A stretch of DNA of 34,189 nt, taken from assembly GCA_013373545.1 (NCBI GenBank), contig JABXHQ010000124.1, forward strand, positions 1 through 34,189. The letters run 5' to 3'. Positions 9,130 to 17,062 of this stretch are shown piece by piece. How positions within the stretch are numbered: the stretch's first letter is position 1; each line of letters begins with the position of its first letter. This DNA is from Gammaproteobacteria bacterium (GTDB lineage: Bacteria; Pseudomonadota; Gammaproteobacteria; Enterobacterales; Kangiellaceae). The notes beneath the pieces are model-generated. The model was not told the DNA's origin. It did not search any database and saw nothing but the letters and a program-made list of their open reading frames with translations. Made by a program: the position numbers and the translations under genes.

Positions 9130-9592
9130 TTTTCAGTACTCGTTGCTTCGCACGGTTCCACTCGCGCTCTTTTTCAGTAGCGCGCTTATCGTGTAGCTTT
9201 TTACCTTTTGCTAAGCCAATTTCCAGTTTGACGCGATTCTTTTTCCAATACAGCTTTAGTGCTGCAATGGTGTAGCCTTGGCGCTGGTGGGCGCCAAATA
9301 GGCGCGCTAATTCGCGGTTATGCAGCAGCAATTTGCGGTAGCGGGTTGGATTTGCATCAATGTGAGTTGAGGCCGTTTGCAGGGGCGAAATGTGGCAGTT
9401 CAATAGCCAAGCTTCCCCATCTTTTAGGTGAATATAACTATCGCTTAAATTAACTTTGCTGGCACGCAAGCTTTTGACTTCCCAGCCTTCGAGCACAAGA
9501 CCGGCTTCAAAGGTGTCTTCAATAAAAAAGTCGTGACGAGCTTTCTTATTTTGAACGATGACGTTATCGGGCGTCTTCTTTTTCTTAGCCAT
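9122..9592 (-). CDS. smpB: SsrA-binding protein SmpB
   Basis: 156 residues, the usual SmpB length. The oligonucleotide-binding core has [27 protein letters not shown] and LLNCHISP. The basic C-terminal tail ([24 protein letters not shown]) enters the decoding centre with tmRNA. SmpB delivers tmRNA to stalled ribosomes for trans-translation. No ssrA gene is visible in this window, although it lies beside smpB in some bacteria. A good promoter lies upstream (9622-9650). It is divergent from ratA, a common gammaproteobacterial arrangement. Confidence 0.98.
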   Translation of the reverse strand: MAKKKKTPDNVIVQNKKARHDFFIEDTFEAGLVLEGWEVKSLRASKVNLSDSYIHLKDGEAWLLNCHISPLQTASTHIDANPTRYRKLLLHNRELARLFGAHQRQGYTIAALKLYWKKNRVKLEIGLAKGKKLHDKRATEKEREWNRAKQRVLKNA

Positions 9593-9621
9593 AAATAATC
9601 AGATCCTAATCAAGTGTCTCT

Positions 9622-9650
9622 ATTATAAAGCGCTATGGCAGTGGTATAAA
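9622..9650 (-). promoter_or_regulatory. Sigma-70 type promoter for smpB
   Basis: On the minus strand, TTTATA (plus positions 9645-9650) and the perfect TATAAT (9622-9627) are 17 bases apart. Transcription would start near 9615, leaving a leader of about 23 bases that contains AGGAT. It would serve smpB and the overlapping LysM lipoprotein gene. Confidence 0.7.
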
Positions 9651-9677
9651 GGATATCCGACTCATTGCTTAGAAAAG

Positions 9678-9686
9678 TGTTAAAAT
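9678..9686 (+). promoter_or_regulatory. Possible extended -10 element for ratA-rnfH
   Basis: TGTTAAAAT matches an extended -10 box (TG, one base, TAAAAT). No good -35 is found at the right distance. It lies 32 bases before the ratA ATG and is back to back with the smpB promoter. Confidence 0.4.
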
Positions 9687-9718
9687 AGCCTAAGTTTGTG
9701 AGTGTTATAAGGTATCGC

Positions 9719-10156
9719 ATGCCCCAGATAGATAAGACCGCGCTCGTTCCGGTATCAGCTAAGACAATGTTTGCTGTGGTTAATGACGTCGAATCCTATC
9801 CTCAATTTGTGGATGGCTGCCGCGCAAGCCGAGTTTTACAGCAGTCAAATACCCATATGGTCGCTGAGATTGAAGTCTCGAAAGGTGGATTTACCCAAGC
9901 TTTTACAACGCGCAATCAACTGACCGAAAATGAAATTATTGAACTGAAGCTACAAAGTGGGCCATTTAAGTATTTAACTGGGAAGTGGCACTTTATCGCG
10001 TTAGATGATCATGCGTGTAAAGTAGTCTTTCACTTGGACTTTGAGTTTAATAGCAAAGTGCTAGCGTTAGCGTTCAACCGCGTTTTTAGTAAGATTGCCG
10101 AAGCCATGCTACAGGCTTTTGTGCAGCGAGCAAAACAATTAGGGAGTGGCGCATAA
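9719..10156 (+). CDS. ratA: RatA/COQ10-type START-domain protein
   Basis: 145 residues from the ATG at 9719, which has AAGG seven bases before it. An upstream GTG at 9698 is in frame but lacks a ribosome binding site. The sequence has the START/polyketide-cyclase features: VNDVESYPQFVDGC near the N-terminus, VSKGGFTQAFTTRN in the middle, and a long C-terminal helix. E. coli RatA was reported to block 70S assembly, and mitochondrial Coq10 binds ubiquinone; which role applies here cannot be told from sequence. The stop overlaps the rnfH start by one base. Confidence 0.93.
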   Translation: MPQIDKTALVPVSAKTMFAVVNDVESYPQFVDGCRASRVLQQSNTHMVAEIEVSKGGFTQAFTTRNQLTENEIIELKLQSGPFKYLTGKWHFIALDDHACKVVFHLDFEFNSKVLALAFNRVFSKIAEAMLQAFVQRAKQLGSGA

Positions 10157-10452
10157 TGGAAACGACTGAAGAGCGCATTAATGTTGAAGTGATTTATGCA
10201 ACGCCCACAGAGCAAGAGTTGGTGACAGTGGCAATCAGCCCGGGACAAACGGTTCGTCAAGCTATCGAGCAATCACAGATTTTGCAGAAGTATCCTGAAA
10301 TAGACTTGAATAGTAATAAGGTTGGGATCTTTTCCAAGATGACCACCTTGGATACCCCGTTGCGTGATCGCGATCGCATAGAGATTTATCGTCCTCTGAT
10401 TGCGGACCCGAAGGAAGTACGCCGCAAAAAGGCCGCGGAGAAGCGCGCTTAA
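10156..10452 (+). CDS. rnfH: RnfH/RatB family ubiquitin-like protein
   Basis: 98 residues, typical for the RnfH family (UPF0125), a small beta-grasp ubiquitin-like protein. It contains VEVIYATPTEQEL near the start, VGIFSKMTTLDTPLRDRDRIEIYRPL and the basic tail DPKEVRRKKAAEKRA. Its ATG overlaps the ratA stop, so the pair is coupled. The molecular role is not settled; the historical toxin-antitoxin naming for the pair is weakly supported. It converges on the membrane-protein gene with only eight bases between. Confidence 0.95.
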   Translation: METTEERINVEVIYATPTEQELVTVAISPGQTVRQAIEQSQILQKYPEIDLNSNKVGIFSKMTTLDTPLRDRDRIEIYRPLIADPKEVRRKKAAEKRA

Positions 10453-10460
10453 CCGTTAGT

Positions 10461-11114
10461 TTATGAGCGGGTAATTGGACGCAGCAATAACCCGGTTGTG
10501 GATACCCGAAGACTAAACTGTGCGGGCTTATCAACCCGAATAAACGTTGCTGATCCATACTCAGCATCGAATAAAAATGACAGAAATGAATATTGATGGC
10601 GTGCCTGCGCCAGATCCAAGTATCGTTCACTGGTCAATGAGTAAACCGAAGGCGGTAATCGCTGAACATCGTTGACCGAACGATAACGACCAGAGATGCG
10701 ATTAAGGTCATAGTGAGTGTGCAAACCAAGGTAGTGAGCGTACGGCTTCCATTTCAATATATCCGCATCAATCTGAACTTCATCGCCACTTAACAAAAAG
10801 CTCTCGCGCCGACCATCGGGAAAACTTAAGATTGCATAAAAGGACTTATCCTGCTGCGGCTTGACCGTTAGTTGTGCAATTTCTTCTTCGTGGGTAAGCG
10901 TTTGAAAGCCCTGAAGACCAATGGCAACAAACGAAGTCGTTAAGGTTAATGGTATAAAAATAAGCGCCAGTACTAATTTTCGAGTTGCTTTTAGCAAACG
11001 CAATAAACGAAAGCTTTTTATTGCTTGCCATAAGCTACTGAGACTCAGTATTAAGAATAATAGTGAAAGTCCCATGAGTATGGGCAATTGGTACTGTACT
11101 AGCGAGTCAATCAT
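10461..11114 (-). CDS. Two-helix membrane protein, unrecognised
   Basis: 217 residues that I do not recognise as a characterised family. Two hydrophobic segments are clear, at about residues 11-30 and 46-68, joined by a short basic loop (KATRK region), which suggests a cytoplasmic loop and both ends outside. The C-terminal 145 residues are soluble, rich in Tyr, Leu and Arg, with SFPDGRRESFLLSGDE and KWKPYAHYLGLHTHYDL. They are probably periplasmic with a beta-rich fold. Codon use resembles its neighbours. It is divergent from waaA, which hints at an envelope role, but this is only location. Confidence 0.65.
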   Translation of the reverse strand: MIDSLVQYQLPILMGLSLLFLILSLSSLWQAIKSFRLLRLLKATRKLVLALIFIPLTLTTSFVAIGLQGFQTLTHEEEIAQLTVKPQQDKSFYAILSFPDGRRESFLLSGDEVQIDADILKWKPYAHYLGLHTHYDLNRISGRYRSVNDVQRLPPSVYSLTSERYLDLAQARHQYSFLSFLFDAEYGSATFIRVDKPAQFSLRVSTTGLLLRPITRS

Positions 11115-11176
11115 AATCCCAGTGTATACCTCATGTTATTTTTTCTTTATGATCGGCAAAGAACAAAGGTTCTCGA

Positions 11177-11194
11177 AGACTGCTAATGCAGTCT
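11177..11194. repeat. Inverted repeat in the waaA upstream region
   Basis: AGACTGC and GCAGTCT form a perfect seven-base-pair arm pair with a TAAT loop. It lies midway in the 131-base divergent gap between the membrane protein gene and waaA. No T-run follows on either strand, so an operator or leader hairpin is more likely than a terminator. Confidence 0.5.
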
Positions 11195-11245
11195 ACTATA
11201 GCTAGAGTAATATAGAAAACATCGATCAATACAGCAGGGGGCCAT

Positions 11246-12508
11246 GTGTTCAGGCTACTTTACTCGTTAACATTCTTTTTAGCATTGCCCATGGCGCTGA
11301 TCAACTTGTACTTCAAGGGGCGGCAATATCCTACTTACCGTGGACGCTGGAAAGAACACTTCAGTTTATTTGACGCCCCCAAAGTTAACCAGACTATTTG
11401 GGTCCACGCCGTATCGGTTGGTGAGTCGCTTGCAGCGGTTCCAGTGATCAAGCGGCTTTTGAAAGAGTACCCCGACTATCCTATCGTGGTCACCACCACC
11501 ACACCAACTGGTGCAGAACGTATTCAATCATTGTTGGGTAGCAGTGTTATCCATTTGTATTCGCCGTACGACTTACCCTGGGTGGTTAACCGCTTTATTC
11601 GCAAAATTAAGCCCAAGCTAACTATTATTATGGAAACTGAACTGTGGCCTAATTTTATTCATTACTCACGCAAGCAAAAGGTGCCGGTGATTGTAATCAA
11701 TGCGCGCCTGTCTGCGCGTTCAGCGCACAATTATGCGCGACTTCCCATTCCAACAAATCGACTGTTATTAGATCCCATAACCCATCTCGCTTGTCAAAAT
11801 GTAGCCGATGCTGAACGTTTTATTCATTTAGGAGCAGAAGAAGACAAAGTATCGGTAACCGGTAGTATTAAGTTTGATTTGCAGTTGCCGCGAAATATCG
11901 ATAGTAAAACCCGTGAAATTTTTTCTGACTGGGGTAAAGATGCTTTTGTATGGGTTGCTGGCAGTACTCATGCAGGTGAGGACGAGATTATTTTAGCTGC
12001 TCAGCGTTGGCTACTCGATCGTGGATTGCGCGCGAAATTAATTATTGTGCCACGTCATCCAGAGCGCTTTGATTCGGTGAGTGAGTTGATCGTACAGCGC
12101 GGTTTTAGTTTATATCGACGCAGTGATAAGGAACATCATTTATCCGATGAAGATGTTTTTTTATGTGATTCAATGGGCGAGTTAATGTACTGTTATCACC
12201 GCGGACATGTCGCGTTTGTTGCGGGTAGCTTAATCGATCGTGGTGGCCACAACCCGCTTGAGCCTGCTGCGTTGGCGAAACCGGTTGTGTCTGGCCCGCA
12301 TATCTTCAATTTTTCCGATGTGTTCCGTAATATGCAAGAAGCAGGCGCGGCCGAAATCGTTAATCCGGATGAATTGGGCGACAGTTTGCTTAAGTTAGCT
12401 CAAGACCACAAGCGTTGTCGTAAAATGGGCGACGCGGGTAAAGCGGTAGTGGAAGCTAACCGTGGCGCTGTGAGTAAGACTATTAAGCTGATTCATCAAT
12501 TTTTATAA
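11246..12508 (+). CDS. waaA: 3-deoxy-D-manno-octulosonic acid transferase (Kdo transferase)
   Basis: 420 residues, the usual WaaA length. A hydrophobic N-terminal anchor (RLLYSLTFFLALPMALINLYF) is followed by the GT30 N-terminal domain with WVHAVSVGESLAAVPVIKRL and TTTTPTGAERIQ, then METELWPN and NARLSARS. The C-terminal GT-B domain has GSTHAGEDEIILAA, VPRHPERF and the CMP-Kdo binding signature RGGHNPLEPAALA. It transfers Kdo to lipid A precursor at the cytoplasmic face of the inner membrane. The start is GTG, with AGGGG a few bases upstream; the nearby ATG at 11244 is out of frame. Confidence 0.97.
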   Translation: MFRLLYSLTFFLALPMALINLYFKGRQYPTYRGRWKEHFSLFDAPKVNQTIWVHAVSVGESLAAVPVIKRLLKEYPDYPIVVTTTTPTGAERIQSLLGSSVIHLYSPYDLPWVVNRFIRKIKPKLTIIMETELWPNFIHYSRKQKVPVIVINARLSARSAHNYARLPIPTNRLLLDPITHLACQNVADAERFIHLGAEEDKVSVTGSIKFDLQLPRNIDSKTREIFSDWGKDAFVWVAGSTHAGEDEIILAAQRWLLDRGLRAKLIIVPRHPERFDSVSELIVQRGFSLYRRSDKEHHLSDEDVFLCDSMGELMYCYHRGHVAFVAGSLIDRGGHNPLEPAALAKPVVSGPHIFNFSDVFRNMQEAGAAEIVNPDELGDSLLKLAQDHKRCRKMGDAGKAVVEANRGAVSKTIKLIHQFL

Positions 12509-12593
12509 AAGCCGCGATAGGCAAGTGGTTTTTTATTCCGCAAAAGCTACTTAACAGGCCTTCGCTCGCTTTATTTGCGCCACTAAAGAGCAT

Positions 12594-12622
12594 AAAAAAA
12601 GGAAGCCGAAGCTTCCTTTTTT
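12594..12622. terminator. Bidirectional terminator between waaA and tolC
   Basis: GGAAGC (12601-12606) and GCTTCC (12611-12616) enclose a CGAA tetraloop. The stem is flanked by seven A on the left and six T on the right, so it can stop transcription from both converging genes. Confidence 0.9.
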
Positions 12623-12639
12623 AATCGTGATTTTTAGAC

Positions 12640-13983
12640 TTAATTGAGCAGAGCGTTGACTTGACGTAAGTCTTGCTCAGTCAAAGTACCTGCCGCTTGT
12701 TTAAGCTTTAGGGTATTCAAAATATAATCGTAACGAGCGCGTGCTAAGTTTTGTTTCGCGTTGTACAAAACACGCGTGCTATTTAACACATCAACAATAG
12801 TACGCGTTCCCACTTCAAATCCCGCTTGAGTTGCTTCAAGTGCCGCTTGGCTGGAAACGGTTGATTGCTTTAATGCTTTTACGGAGCTGATTGATGCTTG
12901 AATACCCAAATAAGCGCTCTTGGTTTGACGCACGGCGCTGCGGTAAGCACTTTCCATATTATGAACGGCTTGCTGGAACAGATGCTGTGCTTCGCGAACC
13001 TTCGACTGAGTTTCTCCGCCCGAGTAAAGTGGGACATTCAAAGACAAAGTGATGCTGGTTGACTCACCATCTGAGTCCGGGCCGGCAATGCCATCGATTG
13101 AAATATCGGTCGTTTCACTTTCCCCCCAAGAGCCTTCAAGGTTGAGGCTAGGGTAGTGGGCAGAAAAATTAAGCTTGACGGTGTTGCGCGCAACATCTTT
13201 ATCAATTTTGCGCGCGTTTAAAGTCAAATTACGTTCTTCAGAAGTTTTGATCCACTGCTCAACGTCATTGGGCTCGGGTGAGCGTAGTTCAAAGTCAACT
13301 TTGAGCGGCGCCAATGTGGAATAATATTCGTTAGTAATTTCGCGTAGAGTCTCTTTCGTGTTATCGAGAGTATTTTGCGCACGAATATTGTCGGCCATCG
13401 CTTGATCATAACGTGCTTGAGCTTCATGAACATCAGTGATTGCAATTAACCCAACTTCAAATTTTTGGTTGGTTTGCTCGAGCTCTTGCTTAATCGCTTT
13501 CATTTCCGCACTGGAAAAATCTAAGCCATCTTGTGCGGCTAAAACGTTAAAGTAGGCTTCAGCAACACGCACGATTAACTTCTGTTTTTCCGCTTCATGG
13601 TCAACGCCGGCACGTAAAGCTTGCTTTTTGCGGATGTCTAAGCCAACCCAAGCACCATGATTGTAGATGACCTGAGTTAAAGAGATTCCTTTGGAGTCCA
13701 CGGTTTGTTCCGACTCAACCTCCGGCAACTGGATGTTATCGCGCCCCTCGCTTTCTAAATATTTACGCGATATACCGGCATTGATGGTAGGCAGTAGAGC
13801 TGAATAACTTTGATCAACTCGCTCCTCGGTGGCTTTTAAGCCCATTTCGCTGGCCAGTAAAGTTGGATCGTTGCGCAAGGCTTGCTGATAAATTTCCCAC
13901 AAGTTGGTCTTAGCGCTGACCGGTTGCCAAAGCGAAACCAACGATAAGCTGGTGGCTGCCAGCCATGTTAATTTTGTCTTCAA
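12640..13983 (-). CDS. tolC: TolC family outer membrane efflux/secretion protein
   Basis: 447 residues. A signal peptide ends near Ala24 (QPVSA). Two repeated OEP domains follow, rich in long helices with the family hallmarks NLWEIYQQALRNDPTLLASE, AYFNVLAAQDGL, and in the second half LNVPLYSGGETQSKVREA and GTRTIVDVLNSTRVLYNAKQNLARARYDYI. The protein would form the trimeric outer-membrane channel used by tripartite pumps and type I secretion. No pump partner is in this window. The only workable start is TTG, with GGGGA nine bases before it; the nearby ATG is out of frame and meets a stop at once. Confidence 0.96.
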   Translation of the reverse strand: MKTKLTWLAATSLSLVSLWQPVSAKTNLWEIYQQALRNDPTLLASEMGLKATEERVDQSYSALLPTINAGISRKYLESEGRDNIQLPEVESEQTVDSKGISLTQVIYNHGAWVGLDIRKKQALRAGVDHEAEKQKLIVRVAEAYFNVLAAQDGLDFSSAEMKAIKQELEQTNQKFEVGLIAITDVHEAQARYDQAMADNIRAQNTLDNTKETLREITNEYYSTLAPLKVDFELRSPEPNDVEQWIKTSEERNLTLNARKIDKDVARNTVKLNFSAHYPSLNLEGSWGESETTDISIDGIAGPDSDGESTSITLSLNVPLYSGGETQSKVREAQHLFQQAVHNMESAYRSAVRQTKSAYLGIQASISSVKALKQSTVSSQAALEATQAGFEVGTRTIVDVLNSTRVLYNAKQNLARARYDYILNTLKLKQAAGTLTEQDLRQVNALLN

Positions 13984-14009
13984 AATAAATTCCCCATGGT
14001 TTTAATGAA

Positions 14010-14036
14010 TGTCAACATTGTCTTTGACACTTTGAC
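14010..14036. repeat. Tandem and inverted TTTGAC/TGTCAA motifs upstream of tolC
   Basis: TGTCAA (14010-14015) is inverted relative to TTGACA (14024-14029), and TTTGAC occurs twice, eight bases apart (14023-14028 and 14031-14036). The set lies 27-53 bases upstream of the tolC start, where a promoter or operator would be. No matching -10 was found, so a regulator site is only a suggestion. Confidence 0.3.
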
Positions 14037-14105
14037 GAACACTTTAGCAAAAAGGTTGTCATTCTTTGGTGTCCAATTGTAAACGAATGTTGATGTCCTT
14101 TTGTA

Positions 14106-14759
14106 TTAAAATTCAAATAATTGCAGCTCGTGCTCCGTGCTGAGAAGCGGCGTTGACAATTCAAAAAGGCGTTCCATATGAATATCGTTTTGGGCGTCTT
14201 TTTTGTATAGATACGCATATTGATTGCTTTGGATTCCATGAATGCAAAATAATCGCCCATTGGGACGCAGACTATCGAGCAATTTGAGAGGCTTGAAATT
14301 AATGCCAGGTGTACAAACAATCACATCAAAGTCGTCTTGCGGGCTCCAATTCTGCTCGGCTTGCTCTTCGGCAAGTACGACATTGGCGAGCCCCAGTTTT
14401 CCGAGTCGCTGCTCAGCACGCTCGATAAACTCGCCATAGCAATCAATACTCTTGACCGATTTGGCGATACTCGCCATCAGGGCTGCGGTAAAACCGCTGC
14501 CAGTCCCAATCTCGAGAACTTCATCCTGCTTACTTAGATAGACGGCCTGTAGCATGCGCGCTTCTTCGCGTGGCGCATACATCGATTGGTGATGACCCAG
14601 CGGAATCGACATATCGGCAAACGCTAATGCACGATAGGGCTCTGGCACAAACATCTCACGCGGAGTTGTAGCCATCAAATTTAAAATTTGCGCGTCGGAC
14701 ACCTGCCAAGGCCGTATTTGCTGTTCAATCATATTAAAACGGGCTTTATCAGTATTCAT
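14106..14759 (-). CDS. Protein-L-isoaspartate O-methyltransferase family protein (atypical)
   Basis: 217 residues with the class I methyltransferase fold of the PIMT family. It has an RFNMIEQQIRPW N-terminus, the SAM-binding glycine motif LEIGTGSGFTAALMA near residues 82-96, and a C-terminal beta hairpin. True PIMTs carry a QTIS motif before motif I. Here the equivalent is HHQSMYAP at about residues 56-63, so the serine used by the repair enzyme is changed. This points to the divergent PIMT group often found beside tolC, perhaps with another substrate. It lies upstream of tolC on the same strand, with a gap of 122 bases. Confidence 0.82.
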   Translation of the reverse strand: MNTDKARFNMIEQQIRPWQVSDAQILNLMATTPREMFVPEPYRALAFADMSIPLGHHQSMYAPREEARMLQAVYLSKQDEVLEIGTGSGFTAALMASIAKSVKSIDCYGEFIERAEQRLGKLGLANVVLAEEQAEQNWSPQDDFDVIVCTPGINFKPLKLLDSLRPNGRLFCIHGIQSNQYAYLYKKDAQNDIHMERLFELSTPLLSTEHELQLFEF

Positions 14760-14825
14760 TCGGTTTAGTCGTCTCTGTCGAGGGCATCTAATTAATAGTA
14801 AAGCATTTTTCTAATGAATGCGTTA

Positions 14826-14855
14826 TTGATTGTGGCACGATAATTTCATTATAGT
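14826..14855 (+). promoter_or_regulatory. Possible promoter for nudF
   Basis: TTGATT (14826-14831) and TATAGT (14850-14855) are 18 bases apart, in the divergent gap between the methyltransferase gene and nudF. The start would fall about 17 bases before the ATG. Both boxes are imperfect. Confidence 0.4.
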
Positions 14856-14879
14856 GGCCAGTAACGGGCAATTAGAGTG

Positions 14880-15509
14880 ATGGTTATGAGTGACCCCAAA
14901 AAACCAATGAAATATCGCGTAGAGCAGCGCCGTCCCTTGTACCAAGGTTTCTTTTCCGTTGATGAGTGTATCTTTGCTCATGATACCTTCGAAAAAGGTG
15001 AAGTGAGTGCGGTTCGACGCGAGGTTTTTCGCCGTGGCGACGCGGTTGGTGTTTTGTTAATTGATATTGCGCAGCAGGAGCTGCTTTTGGTGGAGCAGTT
15101 TCGCGCGGGAGCTGCTGCCGTCGGAGCTGAAAACCCGTGGCTATTGGAGCTAGTGGCGGGCATCGTTGAACCGGGTGAATCATTAGCGCAGGTGGTGATC
15201 CGAGAGTGCGAAGAAGAAGTAGGCTGCCGGCCCACGGCTATCGCGCCGATTTGCTCTTACTGGAGCAGCCCAGGTGGTATGGATGAGCAGATTCATTTAT
15301 TTGTCGCGCAAATCGATGGCTTAGCCCACTTGGCTTATGCTGGGCTTGGTAGTGAGCATGAGGATATCAAAGTGCATCGGTTCGCTTGGCGTGAGGCTTA
15401 TCAACTGCTTAAGCAAGGCAAGTTAAACAATGCAGTGACATTAATCGGGATTCAGTGGTTAATGTTAAATGAGTCACAACTTGTCGCCGAAAACAGCTTA
15501 AAAGTGTGA
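14880..15509 (+). CDS. nudF: ADP-ribose pyrophosphatase (Nudix)
   Basis: 209 residues from the ATG at 14880; GTG 14877 and ATG 14886 are in frame and equally possible, as no strong ribosome binding site is seen. The N-terminal beta region LYQGFFSVDE matches NudF. The complete Nudix box spans about residues 94-116, with G, E, RE and the two catalytic Glu in RECEEEVG, preceded by WLLELVAG. The SPGGMDEQ segment supports ADP-ribose hydrolysis to AMP and ribose 5-phosphate. It is followed by a DUF1249 gene and cpdA, as in E. coli. Confidence 0.95.
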   Translation: MVMSDPKKPMKYRVEQRRPLYQGFFSVDECIFAHDTFEKGEVSAVRREVFRRGDAVGVLLIDIAQQELLLVEQFRAGAAAVGAENPWLLELVAGIVEPGESLAQVVIRECEEEVGCRPTAIAPICSYWSSPGGMDEQIHLFVAQIDGLAHLAYAGLGSEHEDIKVHRFAWREAYQLLKQGKLNNAVTLIGIQWLMLNESQLVAENSLKV

Positions 15510-15576
15510 ATTTTTAGCGCTGAAAACTAAAATAAACGGTGGTGTTTGGCCATTTAAGCAAGTAGTCTAAGGCGCT

Positions 15577-16065
15577 ATGAGTGCAGTAAAACGAAAATAC
15601 GTACCGGATTTAAGCCGTTATATGGCGCAGTGCGAAATGAATTATGCGCTGTTATTGCGCTGTCTGCGTGTCGCTGAATTGAGCGCCGACGGGCCTGTTT
15701 TGCCGGAAATCATGAGCACGAATATTGAGCCTCTTAGAATCGATATTTTAGATGAAGCCCGTTATACGACGACACTACGTTTGCGGCTTGAAGTTGCCCA
15801 AAGTCGTTGGGTTGAGTCGATCGATATGACAGTGCGTTTGTATCATGACGCGCAAATGGCTGAAGTCATCGAAAATCAACGCAATCATGCGCCGCGATCG
15901 AATCATGCCTATCCAGCGCAGGTTAAGCTTTATCGAGACGATAAGTTACAACGTAATGTGTTGTTACAGCAGTGCTTAGGGTATTGTTTCAGCGATAGTA
16001 GTGAAAAGGTTTGCCGACCGATACTGGGAACCAGTGGAACTGAGAAGAGTGATGAGCGCGAATAA
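15577..16065 (+). CDS. DUF1249 (YqiB-like) protein
   Basis: 162 residues matching the DUF1249/YqiB family by sequence and place. It starts KRKYVPDLSRYMAQCEMNYALLLRCL and holds the family signature around VRLYHDAQMAEVIENQ. The Tyr- and Arg-rich core then runs to LQQCLGYCFSD. The function of the family is unknown. It sits between nudF and cpdA as in enterobacteria, and its last 14 bases overlap the chosen cpdA start. This suggests translational coupling and a shared role around nucleotide metabolism, though this is inference from order only. Confidence 0.9.
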   Translation: MSAVKRKYVPDLSRYMAQCEMNYALLLRCLRVAELSADGPVLPEIMSTNIEPLRIDILDEARYTTTLRLRLEVAQSRWVESIDMTVRLYHDAQMAEVIENQRNHAPRSNHAYPAQVKLYRDDKLQRNVLLQQCLGYCFSDSSEKVCRPILGTSGTEKSDERE

Positions 16066-16882
16066 TGAAGTAGTCATTAATCCGAACAGCCGAGAATGCG
16101 TACGTGTTATTCAGCTGACGGATACCCATATTTTCGCTGAAAATGCGGGCAAATTGCTCGGGCTCAACACGCGCCAGAGTTTCGAGGCAGTACTCGAACG
16201 GATGCTGAAAGAAGAAATTGCGCCCGACTTTGTCTTGGCGACGGGAGATTTGTCGCAAGATGCATCCGTTGAGTCATACCAATATTTGGTCGAAAAGCTG
16301 CAAGCCTTCAATGTGCCGTGCTTTTGGATTCCCGGCAACCATGATCACCCCGACACCATGGCACAGGTCCTTAATTATGGCGTTGTGTCGCCGGAGCGCA
16401 TTATCATTGCGGATCATTGGCAAGTGGTGCTACTGGACTCCTCGGTACCCGGTAAAGTTTACGGTCACATTTCCACGCCGCAATTACAGCAGTTACAGCA
16501 GCGAGTGGAGCAAAATCAGCAGCGACACTCACTCGTGGTAATGCACCACCAGCCGGTTAACGTAGGTAGTGATTGGCTCGACAACCTCGGTATTAAAAAT
16601 GCCGAGGAGTTATTTGCTGCCGTGAAAAATAACGATCGAGAGACCTGCTTCCTGTGGGGGCATGTGCACCAAGACTTTGTGGGCAAACAAGCGGGTGTGC
16701 AATTAATTTCGACGCCATCTACCTGTGTTCAGTTCAAGCCCAGCTCGAATGAGTTTTCAGCTGGTGATGAAGCGCCGGGTTATCGTTATCTCAGTCTTTA
16801 TCCAGATGGCCATGTGGAAAGCGTACTTCATCGCGTAAAAGATATTCCTTTCACCGTTGATTACTCGATAAAAGGCTATTAA
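16052..16882 (+). CDS. cpdA: 3',5'-cyclic-AMP phosphodiesterase (calcineurin-like)
   Basis: 276 residues from the ATG at 16052, which fits the 275 of E. coli CpdA; an upstream in-frame GTG at 16001 would add 17 residues of no family likeness. The metallophosphoesterase motifs are complete: DTH (Asp24, His26), GDLSQD, GNHD, the MHHQP histidines and GHVH. It hydrolyses cAMP in the cytoplasm and so lowers CRP signalling. It overlaps the DUF1249 gene. The yqiA gene that lies between cpdA and parE in E. coli is absent here. Confidence 0.96.
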   Translation: MSANNEVVINPNSRECVRVIQLTDTHIFAENAGKLLGLNTRQSFEAVLERMLKEEIAPDFVLATGDLSQDASVESYQYLVEKLQAFNVPCFWIPGNHDHPDTMAQVLNYGVVSPERIIIADHWQVVLLDSSVPGKVYGHISTPQLQQLQQRVEQNQQRHSLVVMHHQPVNVGSDWLDNLGIKNAEELFAAVKNNDRETCFLWGHVHQDFVGKQAGVQLISTPSTCVQFKPSSNEFSAGDEAPGYRYLSLYPDGHVESVLHRVKDIPFTVDYSIKGY

Positions 16883-16941
16883 ATAACCAATTTTGTCTGC
16901 GCCTTGGCTGACAAGAAGCTTGCAACCCCAGTGGTTTGATG

Positions 16942-17022
16942 ATTATCTGAACAATTCCCAGATAATTCGCGAATTGCGCCGCTAAGCGCAACAGAAATAC
17001 TTGCCAACTCGATTTGAAATCG
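16942..17022. repeat. Cluster of four inverted repeats upstream of parE
   Basis: Four perfect dyads lie within 81 bases: ATTATCTG/CAGATAAT (16942-16949 and 16959-16966), the palindrome AATTCGCGAATT (16964-16975), TTGCGC/GCGCAA (16974-16979 and 16986-16991), and CGATTT-G-AAATCG (17010-17022). Neighbouring dyads share bases, so only some can form together. None has a T-run. They fill the 180-base gap between cpdA and parE and may mark operators. Confidence 0.55.
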
Positions 17023-17062
17023 CCAACATTAGCACCAGATCCCTAAAACATTTGCTGAGAAT

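Noticed and set aside
9698-10452. ratA-rnfH as a toxin-antitoxin system
   Set aside because: The name is historical; the proteins are a START-domain protein and a ubiquitin-like protein widely kept in core genomes, with no toxin evidence in sequence.
16001-16051. GTG start for cpdA 17 codons upstream
   Set aside because: The extra residues lie inside the DUF1249 gene and do not resemble CpdA; the later ATG gives the family length.
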